Origin: Candidatus Aenigmatarchaeota archaeon
GTDB taxonomy: Archaea; Aenigmatarchaeota; Aenigmatarchaeia; QMZS01
Assembly: GCA_023134135.1 (NCBI GenBank)
Contig: JAGLVB010000013.1
Location: 1 to 51,880, forward strand
Direction of reading: 5' to 3'
Length of the DNA stretch: 51,880 bases
The position numbers and the translations under genes are program-made. Positions 6,468 through 14,475 of this stretch are shown one piece after another. How positions within the stretch are numbered: the stretch's first letter is position 1; the number at the start of each line of letters is the position of its first letter. The notes under the pieces are model-generated. The model saw nothing but the letters and a program-made list of their open reading frames with translations, was not told the DNA's origin and ran no database searches.

Positions 6468-8699
6468 TTAATTAGTCGTCAATTGTCTTATTTCAGTTGG
6501 CTCTTTTTTACCCGCCCCTCTTATAAATTCACAAAGTCTGCCTGTTCCCGCCTGCACAAGCCGTTCATCATGAGTAACAATAATCACCTGATCAAGCAAA
6601 TCTACTACCTTTGTCCTGAATATCTCAGTAAGATTATCAATGGTATTTGAATCAAGATTATGGGTGGGCTCATCTAAAATAAGAATTTTCATATAAGGAG
6701 CCAAAACAACCGATAAAGCAATTCTCAATACAATAGACGCAATTGATCTTTCTCCCCCAGAAGAAAAACCTTCTACATTTATCCATGTGTTTTTGAGGTC
6801 GCAAAGTTGCAAAAGGTAATCCCTATCCTCTATTTTAAACCTAATTCCTGTATAATCTTCATAAGGGTAAACATAAACCCATATCTCATTCATCACTTCA
6901 TTAAGAGTCTCAATAAATTCTTTCCTAAGAACCTCCTGAACTTCAACAAGTATATTTGAAAAATCAGACAGCGCAGAAGAACCATATTCTAAAAATTCTA
7001 TTTCTGCCTTTGTTTTTTCAAGAAATTCAATCTCTCTTACCATTTGTTTCATCATTTCCTGTTTTTCAGTTTTCAATTCTTCTTTGTGTTTATAATTCAG
7101 TTTTAACTCCAATAAATTTCTCTTCAACTCTTCAACTTCTTTCCTGAGATTCTCAAACTCGGTTTCATTAAATGAAACCTCTTTTATTGCTTTTTCAATC
7201 AAAGTCTTTTTTTCCTCGCATTCTTTTAATTTTTGTTTTTTTATCTCAAGTATCTTCCACTTCCCTAAATTCACTTTTAATTCAAGAAATTCTTCTTTTA
7301 ATTTAGAATAATCTATTTTATTTGCTTTAAGCTCTGCCAGCATATTTTTTATCCTCTCGTACTCTTCCTCTGTGTTTTCAAGTTGTTTTAATCTGTTAAT
7401 GAAAAAAATCGCTTTTTCCTTATTTTTACTTTCTGTTTTAAATTTGGTGTTTATCTCAGAATGTTGTTTTTCAAAATTAATAATCTCTTTGTTCAATTCG
7501 CTTAATTCCTCTTTTTTGGATTTTATCAGTTTTTCTTTTTTTTCCTCATTAAGTTCCGCGTCGCAGGTAGGGCAAGTCCCTTTTACTTTATCTAGATTTT
7601 TAATTGCTTCCTCAAGCGTCCTCTTTCTTAACATCCCGCCAACCAAAAATTCTTTTATTTCCTCTACTTTTGTTTTCAATAACTCAAAGTCATTCTCATC
7701 AAATCCCACAATGAACTCCTGCGCGATTTTTTTATCTGTTAAAGAATTGTTAAGTTCTTTTAGAGTGGATTCAAGACCTGAAATCTTTCTCTCGCGTTCC
7801 AGTTCTTTCTTTTCAACTGCTTCAAGTTCTGATTTTTTATTCTCAAATTCTTTTTCTCTCTCGAAAATATTTCCAATATCCTCTCCCTCCAAATCGCTCC
7901 TGAAAACCGAAATTTTTGCCTCAAGTTCAATAAATTGTTTTTTCCGGGACTTAAATTCTGATTTCAATTTCTCAGATTCTTTATAAATTATTTCATTTTT
8001 AGCCAACAAAAGTGTTGTTTTCTTTATCTCTTCCTCTAAACGCAATCTTTCAGTTTCCAAATAAATTAAACTCAACTCAACCTGTTTTTTATTGGCTCTC
8101 AACTCCTGTTCTTTAATTGAAATAATTGCATCTGATTTTGCGGATTTAAGATTTTTAAATTTGTTTATGATTGAATTGGTTTTTGACCTTGCGGACTCAA
8201 ATTTAGACAATTTCAATAAATCATCAATATGATTCATCCTGTTCCCCGGCGGGATTGTGAGAAAATAATCCATCTGGTTTTGCTCCGCGTAAATCACTTT
8301 TGAAAATAAATCATAATCTATTTTAAGAATATGTTCGATTGCTTCAGTAACCTGCGATGGGTTAATTGCAATTAATTTGTTATTTTTTCTTAATTCTGCG
8401 CCTGAAGATTTACTTATATAAATCTCACGGGAAATCTCATATTTATTATTATCCATTTCAAACCGCAGGATAATTTTAGCGGATTCTTCTGTGAAAGGTT
8501 TTGACATTATCAGGTCTGAAATCTTTATCTTCCTCTTCTGTAATTTTGGTATTGTCCCATATAATGCAAAACATATTGCATCCAGAACACTTGATTTTCC
8601 GGAACCGGAAATACCTATAAAAACATTGTTTCCTTTTGAAAATTCCAGTTTCGTTCTCTTATGAGACCGGAAATTAAATAATTCTATTTCTGTAAACAT
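6468..8699 (-). CDS. rad50: DNA double-strand-break repair ATPase Rad50
   Basis: This 743-residue SMC-like ATPase tethers and processes DNA ends. Walker A is GISGSGKSS near 29-37 and the Q-loop lies in YAEQNQMDY near 138. Long heptad coiled coils run from about 170 to 600. The zinc hook CPTC lies at about 376-379, almost exactly in the middle. The ABC signature FSSGGERS lies near 650, followed by Walker B ILILDEPTHNLD and the H-loop VIIVTHDERL. The coils are shorter than the roughly 880 residues usual for archaeal Rad50. Mre11, HerA and NurA, which usually accompany rad50 in archaea, are not present here. A related SbcC-type ATPase is possible, but the hook and archaeal setting favour Rad50. 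Confidence 0.9.
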   Translation of the reverse strand: MFTEIELFNFRSHKRTKLEFSKGNNVFIGISGSGKSSVLDAICFALYGTIPKLQKRKIKISDLIMSKPFTEESAKIILRFEMDNNKYEISREIYISKSSGAELRKNNKLIAINPSQVTEAIEHILKIDYDLFSKVIYAEQNQMDYFLTIPPGNRMNHIDDLLKLSKFESARSKTNSIINKFKNLKSAKSDAIISIKEQELRANKKQVELSLIYLETERLRLEEEIKKTTLLLAKNEIIYKESEKLKSEFKSRKKQFIELEAKISVFRSDLEGEDIGNIFEREKEFENKKSELEAVEKKELERERKISGLESTLKELNNSLTDKKIAQEFIVGFDENDFELLKTKVEEIKEFLVGGMLRKRTLEEAIKNLDKVKGTCPTCDAELNEEKKEKLIKSKKEELSELNKEIINFEKQHSEINTKFKTESKNKEKAIFFINRLKQLENTEEEYERIKNMLAELKANKIDYSKLKEEFLELKVNLGKWKILEIKKQKLKECEEKKTLIEKAIKEVSFNETEFENLRKEVEELKRNLLELKLNYKHKEELKTEKQEMMKQMVREIEFLEKTKAEIEFLEYGSSALSDFSNILVEVQEVLRKEFIETLNEVMNEIWVYVYPYEDYTGIRFKIEDRDYLLQLCDLKNTWINVEGFSSGGERSIASIVLRIALSVVLAPYMKILILDEPTHNLDSNTIDNLTEIFRTKVVDLLDQVIIVTHDERLVQAGTGRLCEFIRGAGKKEPTEIRQLTTN

Positions 8700-8872
8700 A
8701 ATTTAATAATTATAATTTTCAAGTGTATTTTTGTCATTTTAGTGAAAATTTATTTATTGAATAGCTCATAAAACAAATAACAATTTATATTTAAAATTTT
8801 AATCTAAATTTATTAAGTAAGTGGTTAATTCAACGATTCAAAAGGTTATTAACTAACGAACTAGTATATAAA

Positions 8873-9142
8873 ATGGCAGATAACGAAGTTTTGGTTGGAA
8901 AAAAGCCTTTGATGAGTTATGTCCTTGCAGTCATAACCCAATTATCAGAAGCAAAAGGGGAAGTAGTCATAAAGGCAAGAGGTAGATCAATCAGCAGCGC
9001 AGTGGACATAGTGCAGATAGTGAAGAATAAATTTGCAAAAGATGCAAAAATAGGTGAAGTGAAGATAGGGACACAGGAAGTAGAAGCAAAAGAAGGAGGA
9101 AAAATAAATGTTTCAACAATAGAGATTTCAATAAGCAAGTAA
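8873..9142 (+). CDS. albA: Chromatin protein Alba
   Basis: This 89-residue DNA/RNA-binding protein forms dimers that coat and bridge DNA. The opening VLVGKKPLMSYV and the following V-I-K-A-R-G-R-S-I-S-S-A-V-D segment are the conserved Alba signature. Lys15-Lys16, by family comparison, is the acetylatable, DNA-contacting pair. The full fold length is present. The upstream 173 bases are AT-rich with no gene. GTATATAAA directly abuts the start and is too close to act as its own TATA box; a TATA-like TTTATATTTAAA lies near 8785. A U-rich terminator-like run follows the stop codon. The assignment is secure. Confidence 0.97.
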   Translation: MADNEVLVGKKPLMSYVLAVITQLSEAKGEVVIKARGRSISSAVDIVQIVKNKFAKDAKIGEVKIGTQEVEAKEGGKINVSTIEISISK

Positions 9143-9160
9143 TTTTTGTTTTTATTATTT
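9143..9160 (+). terminator. T-rich terminator after Alba gene
   Basis: Directly after the Alba stop codon the plus strand has runs of T (TTTTTG, TTTTTATTATTTTA) with no stem. This is the usual form of an intrinsic archaeal terminator. It may partly insulate the OB-fold gene that begins 20 bases after the Alba stop. Confidence 0.5.
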
Positions 9161-9161
9161 T

Positions 9162-9518
9162 ATGTTTTCAGAAAGAAAGTTAATTAGATTATCCTTACTT
9201 ACAATAATAATTGGTTTAACCGGACTATATTTTATAGGTCTATTTGTAGACCCTGAATTTGTTGAAATTGATCATATTGACGAAAATATGGCAGGAAAAG
9301 TTATTTCAACAGAAGGAACAATCTCAAAAATTGCTTTTATTGAAAAATCAAAAACTTTGTTTTTGGATATTAAAGGAGATGAAAAAACCCTGAAAATTAT
9401 TATTTTTAATTCTGAAAGAGATCTCTTTAAGAAAGGTGATGAAATTATCCTTAGTGGAGAGCTGGCAACTTATAAAGGAAAATTGGAATTAATCGCTAGA
9501 GATATTGAGAAGATTTAG
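9162..9518 (+). CDS. Membrane-anchored OB-fold protein
   Basis: This 118-residue protein has one N-terminal membrane helix (about residues 9-29, L-S-L-L-T-I-I-I-G-L-T-G-L-Y-F) followed by a small OB-fold of about 75 residues. The pattern M-A-G-K-V-I-S-T-E-G-T-I-S-K ... K-K-G-D-E-I-I-L-S-G-E-L ... K-G-K-L-E-L-I-A matches the nucleic-acid-binding OB domain seen in tRNA-anticodon/RecG/ExoVII-type modules. The topology puts the OB domain on either face; the N-terminal basic residues before the helix suggest N-in, domain outside. It lies 20 bases after Alba in the same direction and ends 20 bases from the convergent reductase. The domain call is good; the ligand is unknown. Confidence 0.65.
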   Translation: MFSERKLIRLSLLTIIIGLTGLYFIGLFVDPEFVEIDHIDENMAGKVISTEGTISKIAFIEKSKTLFLDIKGDEKTLKIIIFNSERDLFKKGDEIILSGELATYKGKLELIARDIEKI

Positions 9519-9537
9519 CAAAACTTAAAGTAGGGAT

Positions 9538-10536
9538 TTATAACCAAGACTGGAATTTAGAACTCTTCAGCAGATTAACATATATTCTTAATAATATACT
9601 CTGAAATAAAGGAAATCTATCTAAAAATTCCAGCCGGTTATCTCCCTTTTGTTTAATTTTTACAATTTTATCAAGTTCTATAGTTTTATGATTGGGATTA
9701 ATAATTTTCTTTGCAACTTCCTTTCCACTAGTCAAAGCAAAAGAGATGCCCTCTCCGGTGGCTGCTGAAGTCAATCCTGCGGCATCACCTGCTAAAAAGA
9801 TATTGTCAAATTTAATTCCTTTGTATAAGCAATTTGCCGGAGCCCCCTCATATTGAGCTTTTTTATAATCCACTCCGCAATCATCCAAAAATTTGTCAAG
9901 AATTTCCCTTGCCTTATTAACCTTTAAAAATTTTGGATTAAAAAACACCCCTGCAGAAGTATAGGTCTTATGGGGGAATACCCACCCATACCCGGAATAA
10001 AGTGTTTTTGGATTAAAAAACCACTTCATTTTTTTGTATTGTTTTGGGATTATGTATTGTATTCCTATATAAATCTTATTTTCAAGTCCTAAATATTTCC
10101 TGACAATTGAAGCCGCCCCATCAGCACCCACAAGATATTTAAAATGAAATGTCCCTCTGGAAGTTTTTATCTTATTTTTTTCCATTGATTTAACTAAGGT
10201 TTTTTTTAAAATTGTTATGTTTTTTGTATTTTTTATTTTGGTAAACATATATTGCCCTAATTCATATCTATCTAAAGTCCTTATCGGATTATTCATGGAA
10301 ATTTCATATTTTTTATTTCCTAGAAATATTTCTAATTTATTAAATATTATTGTCTTGTCTTTTGGATAATCAAAACCTTTTGTTAATTGAGTCAAACCTC
10401 CGGCGCATATTTTAGGTCCTATTATTTGGTTTTTTTCAATTAATAAAACCGATAGTTTTGTGTTTTTTAATTCTTCGGCGCATTTTAATCCTGCTGGTCC
10501 CGCACCAAGGATAATCACATCATAAGTATTTTTCAT
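9538..10536 (-). CDS. Geranylgeranyl reductase family flavoprotein
   Basis: This 332-residue FAD-dependent oxidoreductase has the dinucleotide motif GAGPAG near residue 11 and the adenine-ribose acidic end L-L-I-E-K near 31. It also has the family's C-A-G-G-L-T-Q segment near 45 and the second FAD motif G-D-A-A-G-L-T near 250. Archaeal members saturate the geranylgeranyl chains of ether lipids. It is shorter than typical digeranylgeranylglycerophospholipid reductases (about 390 residues), mainly at the C-terminus. The start codon follows the pyrG stop by one base, so the two genes form an operon. The family is likely; the exact substrate (lipid or another polyprenyl compound) is inferred. Confidence 0.8.
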   Translation of the reverse strand: MKNTYDVIILGAGPAGLKCAEELKNTKLSVLLIEKNQIIGPKICAGGLTQLTKGFDYPKDKTIIFNKLEIFLGNKKYEISMNNPIRTLDRYELGQYMFTKIKNTKNITILKKTLVKSMEKNKIKTSRGTFHFKYLVGADGAASIVRKYLGLENKIYIGIQYIIPKQYKKMKWFFNPKTLYSGYGWVFPHKTYTSAGVFFNPKFLKVNKAREILDKFLDDCGVDYKKAQYEGAPANCLYKGIKFDNIFLAGDAAGLTSAATGEGISFALTSGKEVAKKIINPNHKTIELDKIVKIKQKGDNRLEFLDRFPLFQSILLRIYVNLLKSSKFQSWL

Positions 10537-10537
10537 T

Positions 10538-12139
10538 TTATTTCAGACAACTTTTAACAAATCCATAAAATAAAGGAGAAGGCTTTAATAAATTAGATTT
10601 AAATTCAGGATGCGCTTGTGTGGCAACGAAAAATTTATTGTGCGGTAACTCAATAAATTCAACAAGAGGTTTGGTGGGGGAAATACCTGAAAACACCATT
10701 CCTTTCTCCTGAAGGATTTTATGATATTCCGGGTTTAATTCATATCTGTGCCTGTGTCTCTCAGAAACTTTATTTTCTTTGATAAGATTAAATTTATCAT
10801 ATAAATCATAAATTTTTGTTTTTTGTTTTAACTCAGCAGGGCAAGCCCCAAGCCTCATAGTCGCTCCAAGTTCCTTTATATTCTTCTGCTCCGGCAATAT
10901 ATCTATAACAGGATATTTTGTGTTTTTATCTATCTCTGTTGAATGCGCTCCTTCAAGTCCGCACACATTTCTTGCAAATTCAACAACAGCTAATTGCAAA
11001 CCTAAACATAAACCTAAAAAAGGAATATTATTTTTCCTGCAAAAATTTATTGCTTTAATTTTCCCTTCCACTCCTGAAGATCCAAATCCTCCAGGAACAA
11101 TAATTCCATCCAAATCTGAAATTTCCTGTTCTATTTTTGTTGAATCCACCCAGAATATATTTGGTTTTGTATTTAGAGCCACACACGCGTGTTTCACTGC
11201 CTCTTCAACAGAAATATAAGAGTCTGTTAATTCGAAATTTCCCGTGCTTATATATTTTCCAACAATTCCTATATTCACCTCATTTTTGGTATTTTTCAAT
11301 ATATCTACTTTATTTTCCCATTCTGATAATTCTGCATTATTCTCAGTTAAATTTAATTTATTTAAAATCTTTTTTGCAAATTCCTGTTTCTCAAAAACAA
11401 GAGGTAATTCATAAATTGTTTCCAAATCAGGATTGTTGATTATATTTTCTTCTGAAATATTACAGAATAAAGATATCTTTTCTTTCCTCACATTATCTAA
11501 TTCCTCAGGAGACCTGCAAACAATAAAATCCGGGAAAATTCCTAATTCCCTTAATAATCTTACAGATTGTTGTGTTGGTTTGGTTTTTGGTTCACCAAGT
11601 TTTTCAGGGATGGGCACATAAGAAACATGAATAAAAGCAACATTTTCCTCGCTCTGTAATTGCCTCGCCGCTTCCAAAAACAAAATATTCTCATAATCTC
11701 CAACAATTCCGCCTATCTCTATCAAGGTAATATCTGCTCCAGATTTTGTTGAAACCTCCTTTATTCTCCTCTTAATCTCATCAGTCACATGAGGTATTAA
11801 CTGAACGGTTTTTCCAAGATAATCACCTCTCCTCTCTCGGTTAATAACCTCATAATAAACCTGACCTGTTGTGATATTGTGTTCTTTTGTTAGCGGAAAT
11901 CCAAGAAATCTCTCATAATGTCCCAAATCCTGATCTGTTTCCCCGCCATCTTCAGTTACCCAGACTTCCCCGTGTTCTGTGGGTCTTAATGTTCCTGCAT
12001 CAACATTCACATAAGGGTCTATTTTTATTATTGTTGGTTTGTATCCTTTTGCTATTAACACCCTTGAAAGTGATGAAGTTACAATACCCTTTCCCAAACC
12101 TGAAATAACCCCGCCGGTTACAAAAATATAATTTGACAT
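10538..12139 (-). CDS. pyrG: CTP synthase
   Basis: This 533-residue enzyme makes CTP from UTP, ATP and glutamine. The synthetase half opens with the invariant Y-I-F-V-T-G-G-V-I-S-G-L-G-K-G and has the D-P-Y-V-N-V-D-A-G-T substrate loop. The C-terminal class I glutamine amidotransferase carries the nucleophile Cys in LGLCLGLQ and the final H-P-E-F dyad. Length is typical and all landmarks are intact. It heads an operon with the geranylgeranyl reductase (one-base gap). A palindrome lies 26-40 bases before its start. The assignment is secure. Confidence 0.98.
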   Translation of the reverse strand: MSNYIFVTGGVISGLGKGIVTSSLSRVLIAKGYKPTIIKIDPYVNVDAGTLRPTEHGEVWVTEDGGETDQDLGHYERFLGFPLTKEHNITTGQVYYEVINRERRGDYLGKTVQLIPHVTDEIKRRIKEVSTKSGADITLIEIGGIVGDYENILFLEAARQLQSEENVAFIHVSYVPIPEKLGEPKTKPTQQSVRLLRELGIFPDFIVCRSPEELDNVRKEKISLFCNISEENIINNPDLETIYELPLVFEKQEFAKKILNKLNLTENNAELSEWENKVDILKNTKNEVNIGIVGKYISTGNFELTDSYISVEEAVKHACVALNTKPNIFWVDSTKIEQEISDLDGIIVPGGFGSSGVEGKIKAINFCRKNNIPFLGLCLGLQLAVVEFARNVCGLEGAHSTEIDKNTKYPVIDILPEQKNIKELGATMRLGACPAELKQKTKIYDLYDKFNLIKENKVSERHRHRYELNPEYHKILQEKGMVFSGISPTKPLVEFIELPHNKFFVATQAHPEFKSNLLKPSPLFYGFVKSCLK

Positions 12140-12164
12140 TTTTAATCCATTTATATATAGTCTT

Positions 12165-12179
12165 TGTAATTATATTACA
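12165..12179. promoter_or_regulatory. TGTAAT-TAT-ATTACA palindrome before pyrG
   Basis: This is a perfect inverted repeat 26-40 bases upstream of the CTP synthase start. It uses the same ATTACA/TGTAAT half-sites as the palindromes at 4581, 13304 and 15783, but in the everted order. It also overlaps the region where the TATA element would lie, so it may just be promoter sequence. Confidence 0.3.
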
Positions 12180-12201
12180 CTCAAAAAATTTGGGTTTAAT
12201 C

Positions 12202-13089
12202 TCAAAATCCGTGCGGATAATGCTCTTTAATCATATCTTTAGAAAAAGCAAGTTCCACAACATCATCCATTTTTTTGCTGACTGGTAAAATATAAGTTTC
12301 GCCATATCTGACACCTTTTCCGGTTTTCACAAAAGCGACCATTTTATTAGGGTAAGTTGGATGGTGAACTAAATAATCCTCAGCATTAATAGGATATTTA
12401 TTTTCTCCAAAGTTTTTTGTTCCATCACTAAACCACCCAACCTGATTAGCCACTAAAGCCCCTTTATATTTACCAATTTCTCTTCCGGCTTCCTTTAATA
12501 AATTAATTGAAGCTCTTAAACAGGCTATTTCATGTGTTTGCCTTTCTCTTTTGGTTTCTTGCTCTCCACAAATACCTTGGTCTCCTATTTCCTTTATCAA
12601 ATAGTTTTGCCTAGAATAAAAGGGATGTAAATCAAAATATACTGCATCACCTGCAAACCTCAAAGCAGACATCGCATCAGGAACCTGTTCAGTTAAAATA
12701 TCCCCAACAATAATTTCATTTATTCTTGTATTGTGAATAGGATTTAAATTATAATTATCTAATTCTTTTTTATGAGAATACACAATCTGATAAGAAGTTT
12801 GATCTTTCTCATTAATCATTACATAAGACAAATTTTTCTTTCCTTCCTGAAGATTAAATACACCTTCTTTGTTTAAATCCCCATTTGAATCTCTGTTTAA
12901 ATTTCCTTCTGAAAAAAACAAAATTCTTTCAGCAGGTCTTCCTCTACCCTTATTTAAACCATTTGTATATTTTTGCAACATTATTGGTGTTCCGGGTTCT
13001 AATAAATTATCCAATTTTTGCATATATTCAATAAAATTTTCTCCATCAATTTCACTTTTTCCTTCTGATGTTATTAATTCAATACCCAT
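12202..13089 (-). CDS. Unrecognised soluble protein, 295 residues
   Basis: I do not recognise a family. The protein is soluble and mixed alpha/beta, with no membrane helix, signal peptide or P-loop. A conserved-looking centre (D-A-V-Y-F-D-L-H-P-F-Y-S-R-Q-N-Y) and a T-H-E-I-A-C-L-R-A-S-I-N-L-L-K-E-A-G helix stand out. It has Cys near 173 and 189 and several Tyr/His that could be catalytic, but no known motif. It lies 62 bases upstream of pyrG on the same strand and could be transcribed with it. Its upstream region is the hairpin-rich gap beside the origin region. Codon use matches the neighbours. It is probably a real gene of unknown function. Confidence 0.5.
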   Translation of the reverse strand: MGIELITSEGKSEIDGENFIEYMQKLDNLLEPGTPIMLQKYTNGLNKGRGRPAERILFFSEGNLNRDSNGDLNKEGVFNLQEGKKNLSYVMINEKDQTSYQIVYSHKKELDNYNLNPIHNTRINEIIVGDILTEQVPDAMSALRFAGDAVYFDLHPFYSRQNYLIKEIGDQGICGEQETKRERQTHEIACLRASINLLKEAGREIGKYKGALVANQVGWFSDGTKNFGENKYPINAEDYLVHHPTYPNKMVAFVKTGKGVRYGETYILPVSKKMDDVVELAFSKDMIKEHYPHGF

Positions 13090-13140
13090 AAATATTAAAT
13101 ATTATAAAAATTTAAGTATTTTGTTGTTGCACTAAACACT

Positions 13141-13245
13141 CAAAAACCAAATGTTTTTGGTGCGCAAAAATCTCTGATTTTTGATTATTCAATCCTTTAG
13201 AGAGTTTAACAAAGTATTAAGAGATTCCGAAATCTTGCAGATTTT
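13141..13245. repeat. Intergenic hairpin cluster beside the winged-helix gene
   Basis: No gene is visible from 13090 to 13474. The region contains CAAAAAC-CAAAT-GTTTTTG (13141-13159), CAAAAATC-TCT-GATTTTTG (13165-13183) and AAATCT-TGC-AGATTT (13230-13244). All are perfect stems with 3-5 base loops. Two further palindromes nearer the winged-helix gene are listed separately. The stem-loops may end or regulate the divergent transcripts, or be members of the same mini-hairpin class seen at 620-742 and 2476-2516. Confidence 0.5.
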
Positions 13246-13303
13246 CCATTTAAATCGAGTTATATTCAACTTTTTTAATTTAAAATTTGTGTTTGGAATT
13301 GGG

Positions 13304-13320
13304 TTATTACACTGTAATAA
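13304..13320. promoter_or_regulatory. TTATTACA-C-TGTAATAA palindrome
   Basis: This is a perfect 17-base palindrome 155-171 bases before the winged-helix gene and about 215-231 bases before the divergent gene at 12202-13089. Its inner 15 bases match the mcm palindrome except at the centre. It is one of three related sites near replication genes. Confidence 0.45.
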
Positions 13321-13436
13321 TGTTATAGTTATTTTTGTTTAAGAGTTTTATTTTTGTCGGGTTTTCACGATAACAGCTTTAATTACCCTATACTCCTTAG
13401 CATTCTCTTGATTATAATATGGTTTGGTATAATTAC

Positions 13437-13449
13437 TGAACACTGTTCA
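13437..13449. promoter_or_regulatory. TGAACA-C-TGTTCA palindrome in winged-helix gene promoter
   Basis: This perfect 13-base palindrome lies 26-38 bases upstream of ATG 13475, where the TATA element of a short-leader archaeal gene would sit. That position suits a repressor site, most simply autoregulation by the winged-helix protein itself. Its TGAAC half-site also occurs in the array downstream. Confidence 0.45.
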
Positions 13450-13474
13450 ATTATAAATAATCAATATATTTATT

Positions 13475-13771
13475 ATGGTAAGACCGCAGGATAAAAAGAA
13501 AATAAGTAAGTTATTAAAAATTTTGATTAAACATCCGGAAGGATTGTGGTTGAGGCAAATTTCAAAAGACACTAAAATTGCGCCTTCAACAGTGCATTAT
13601 TATGTAAACCAGACTTTATCTGAAATAATAGAAAATATTGGGGTAAAAGATAAAAAAGGAAAATATTTCGGACTGAGGATTATAAGATTAAAACCAAAAA
13701 TTATAGAAAATGCTGAAAAGGGGGGTTTGGATAATATATTTCATTTTCTCAAATTATCCAAAAAAATATGA
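13475..13771 (+). CDS. Small winged-helix DNA-binding protein
   Basis: This 98-residue basic protein has a helix-turn-helix/winged-helix core. The helices are K-K-K-I-S-K-L-L-K-I-L-I-K-H-P (8-22), L-R-Q-I-S-K-D-T (27-34) and the recognition helix A-P-S-T-V-H-Y-Y-V-N-Q-T (37-48), followed by a beta wing around K-G-K-Y-F-G-L-R-I-I-R-L. It resembles archaeal MarR/ArsR-size regulators, but I cannot name a family. Its stop is 34 bases before the first palindrome of the array, and a palindrome overlies its own promoter. It is therefore a candidate array-binding protein or autorepressor. The fold is fairly sure; the role is inference. Confidence 0.65.
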   Translation: MVRPQDKKKISKLLKILIKHPEGLWLRQISKDTKIAPSTVHYYVNQTLSEIIENIGVKDKKGKYFGLRIIRLKPKIIENAEKGGLDNIFHFLKLSKKI

Positions 13772-13930
13772 TTTTTAATAGAAAATAATATAAATATGGT
13801 GTGAAGTTCACGTGAACCTAATATTAAAACGTGAACTTAAAAAAGGAGAAATGAATATTATATGAAATTGATAAAAAGATTATAAATTATATTTGAAGTT
13901 CACGTGAACTTGGGTTTCTTATATTAATTT

Positions 13931-13973
13931 ATGTGAACTTAAATCCTAAATATATTGGTGTTTAAAGCCAAAA
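13931..13973 (+). repeat. 43-bp direct repeat, copy 1
   Basis: This copy matches 14476-14518 at 41 of 43 positions. It begins with an array half-site (ATGTGAACTTAAATCC) and ends with TTGGTGTTTAAAGCCAAAA, which can form a short TTGG/CCAA stem. The two copies lie near the two ends of the array. Confidence 0.85.
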
Positions 13974-14339
13974 CAATAATTTTATATAAATTTTAAGTAA
14001 GTTCACGTGAACATCCTCTTAGAGTGTGAACTTGGTGTGAACTTGATAAAGTAAATTAGATGATAATTTGAAGTTTATATGAACAAAAAATATTAATGTG
14101 AATTAAATATAAACTTAATAAATTATATCTCAAGTTCACGTGAACTTGAGTTGTGTATGTGAACTTAACGTGAACTTAAAAATAGAAATATGAATTTGAA
14201 ATGAAATTCACATGAACAAAGAATACTAACGTGAACTTAAAATAAATATATTGATTTTGCGTGAACCAAACATGAATTTAGTATTTAGTTCACGTGAACT
14301 TGATTCCCGAACGTGAACTTAACGTGAACTAACCAAACC

Positions 14340-14435
14340 ATAAAATCTAAAGTAAAACCATAATTTAACAAACCACCAAACAATTTTTTTATATATTATT
14401 TAAATAACTATATATTTATTGTACACAATAAAATC
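14340..14435. other. AT-rich, site-free gap within the array (possible melting region)
   Basis: This is the largest interval of the array without half-sites, between 14330 and 14441. It is almost wholly A/T from about 14381 to 14420 and contains an inverted repeat, TTTATTGT-AC-ACAATAAA (14415-14432). If the array is an origin, this is where duplex unwinding would be expected. That is inference from composition alone. Confidence 0.4.
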
Positions 14436-14475
14436 CCTGAAGTTCACGTGAACAAAGAATACAAACGTGAACTTA

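Noticed and set aside
7372-7986. Open frame opposite the Rad50 coiled coil
   Set aside because: Its Ser/Phe-rich product is the antisense of Lys/Glu-rich coil codons. It has no motif, and Rad50 is clearly the real gene.
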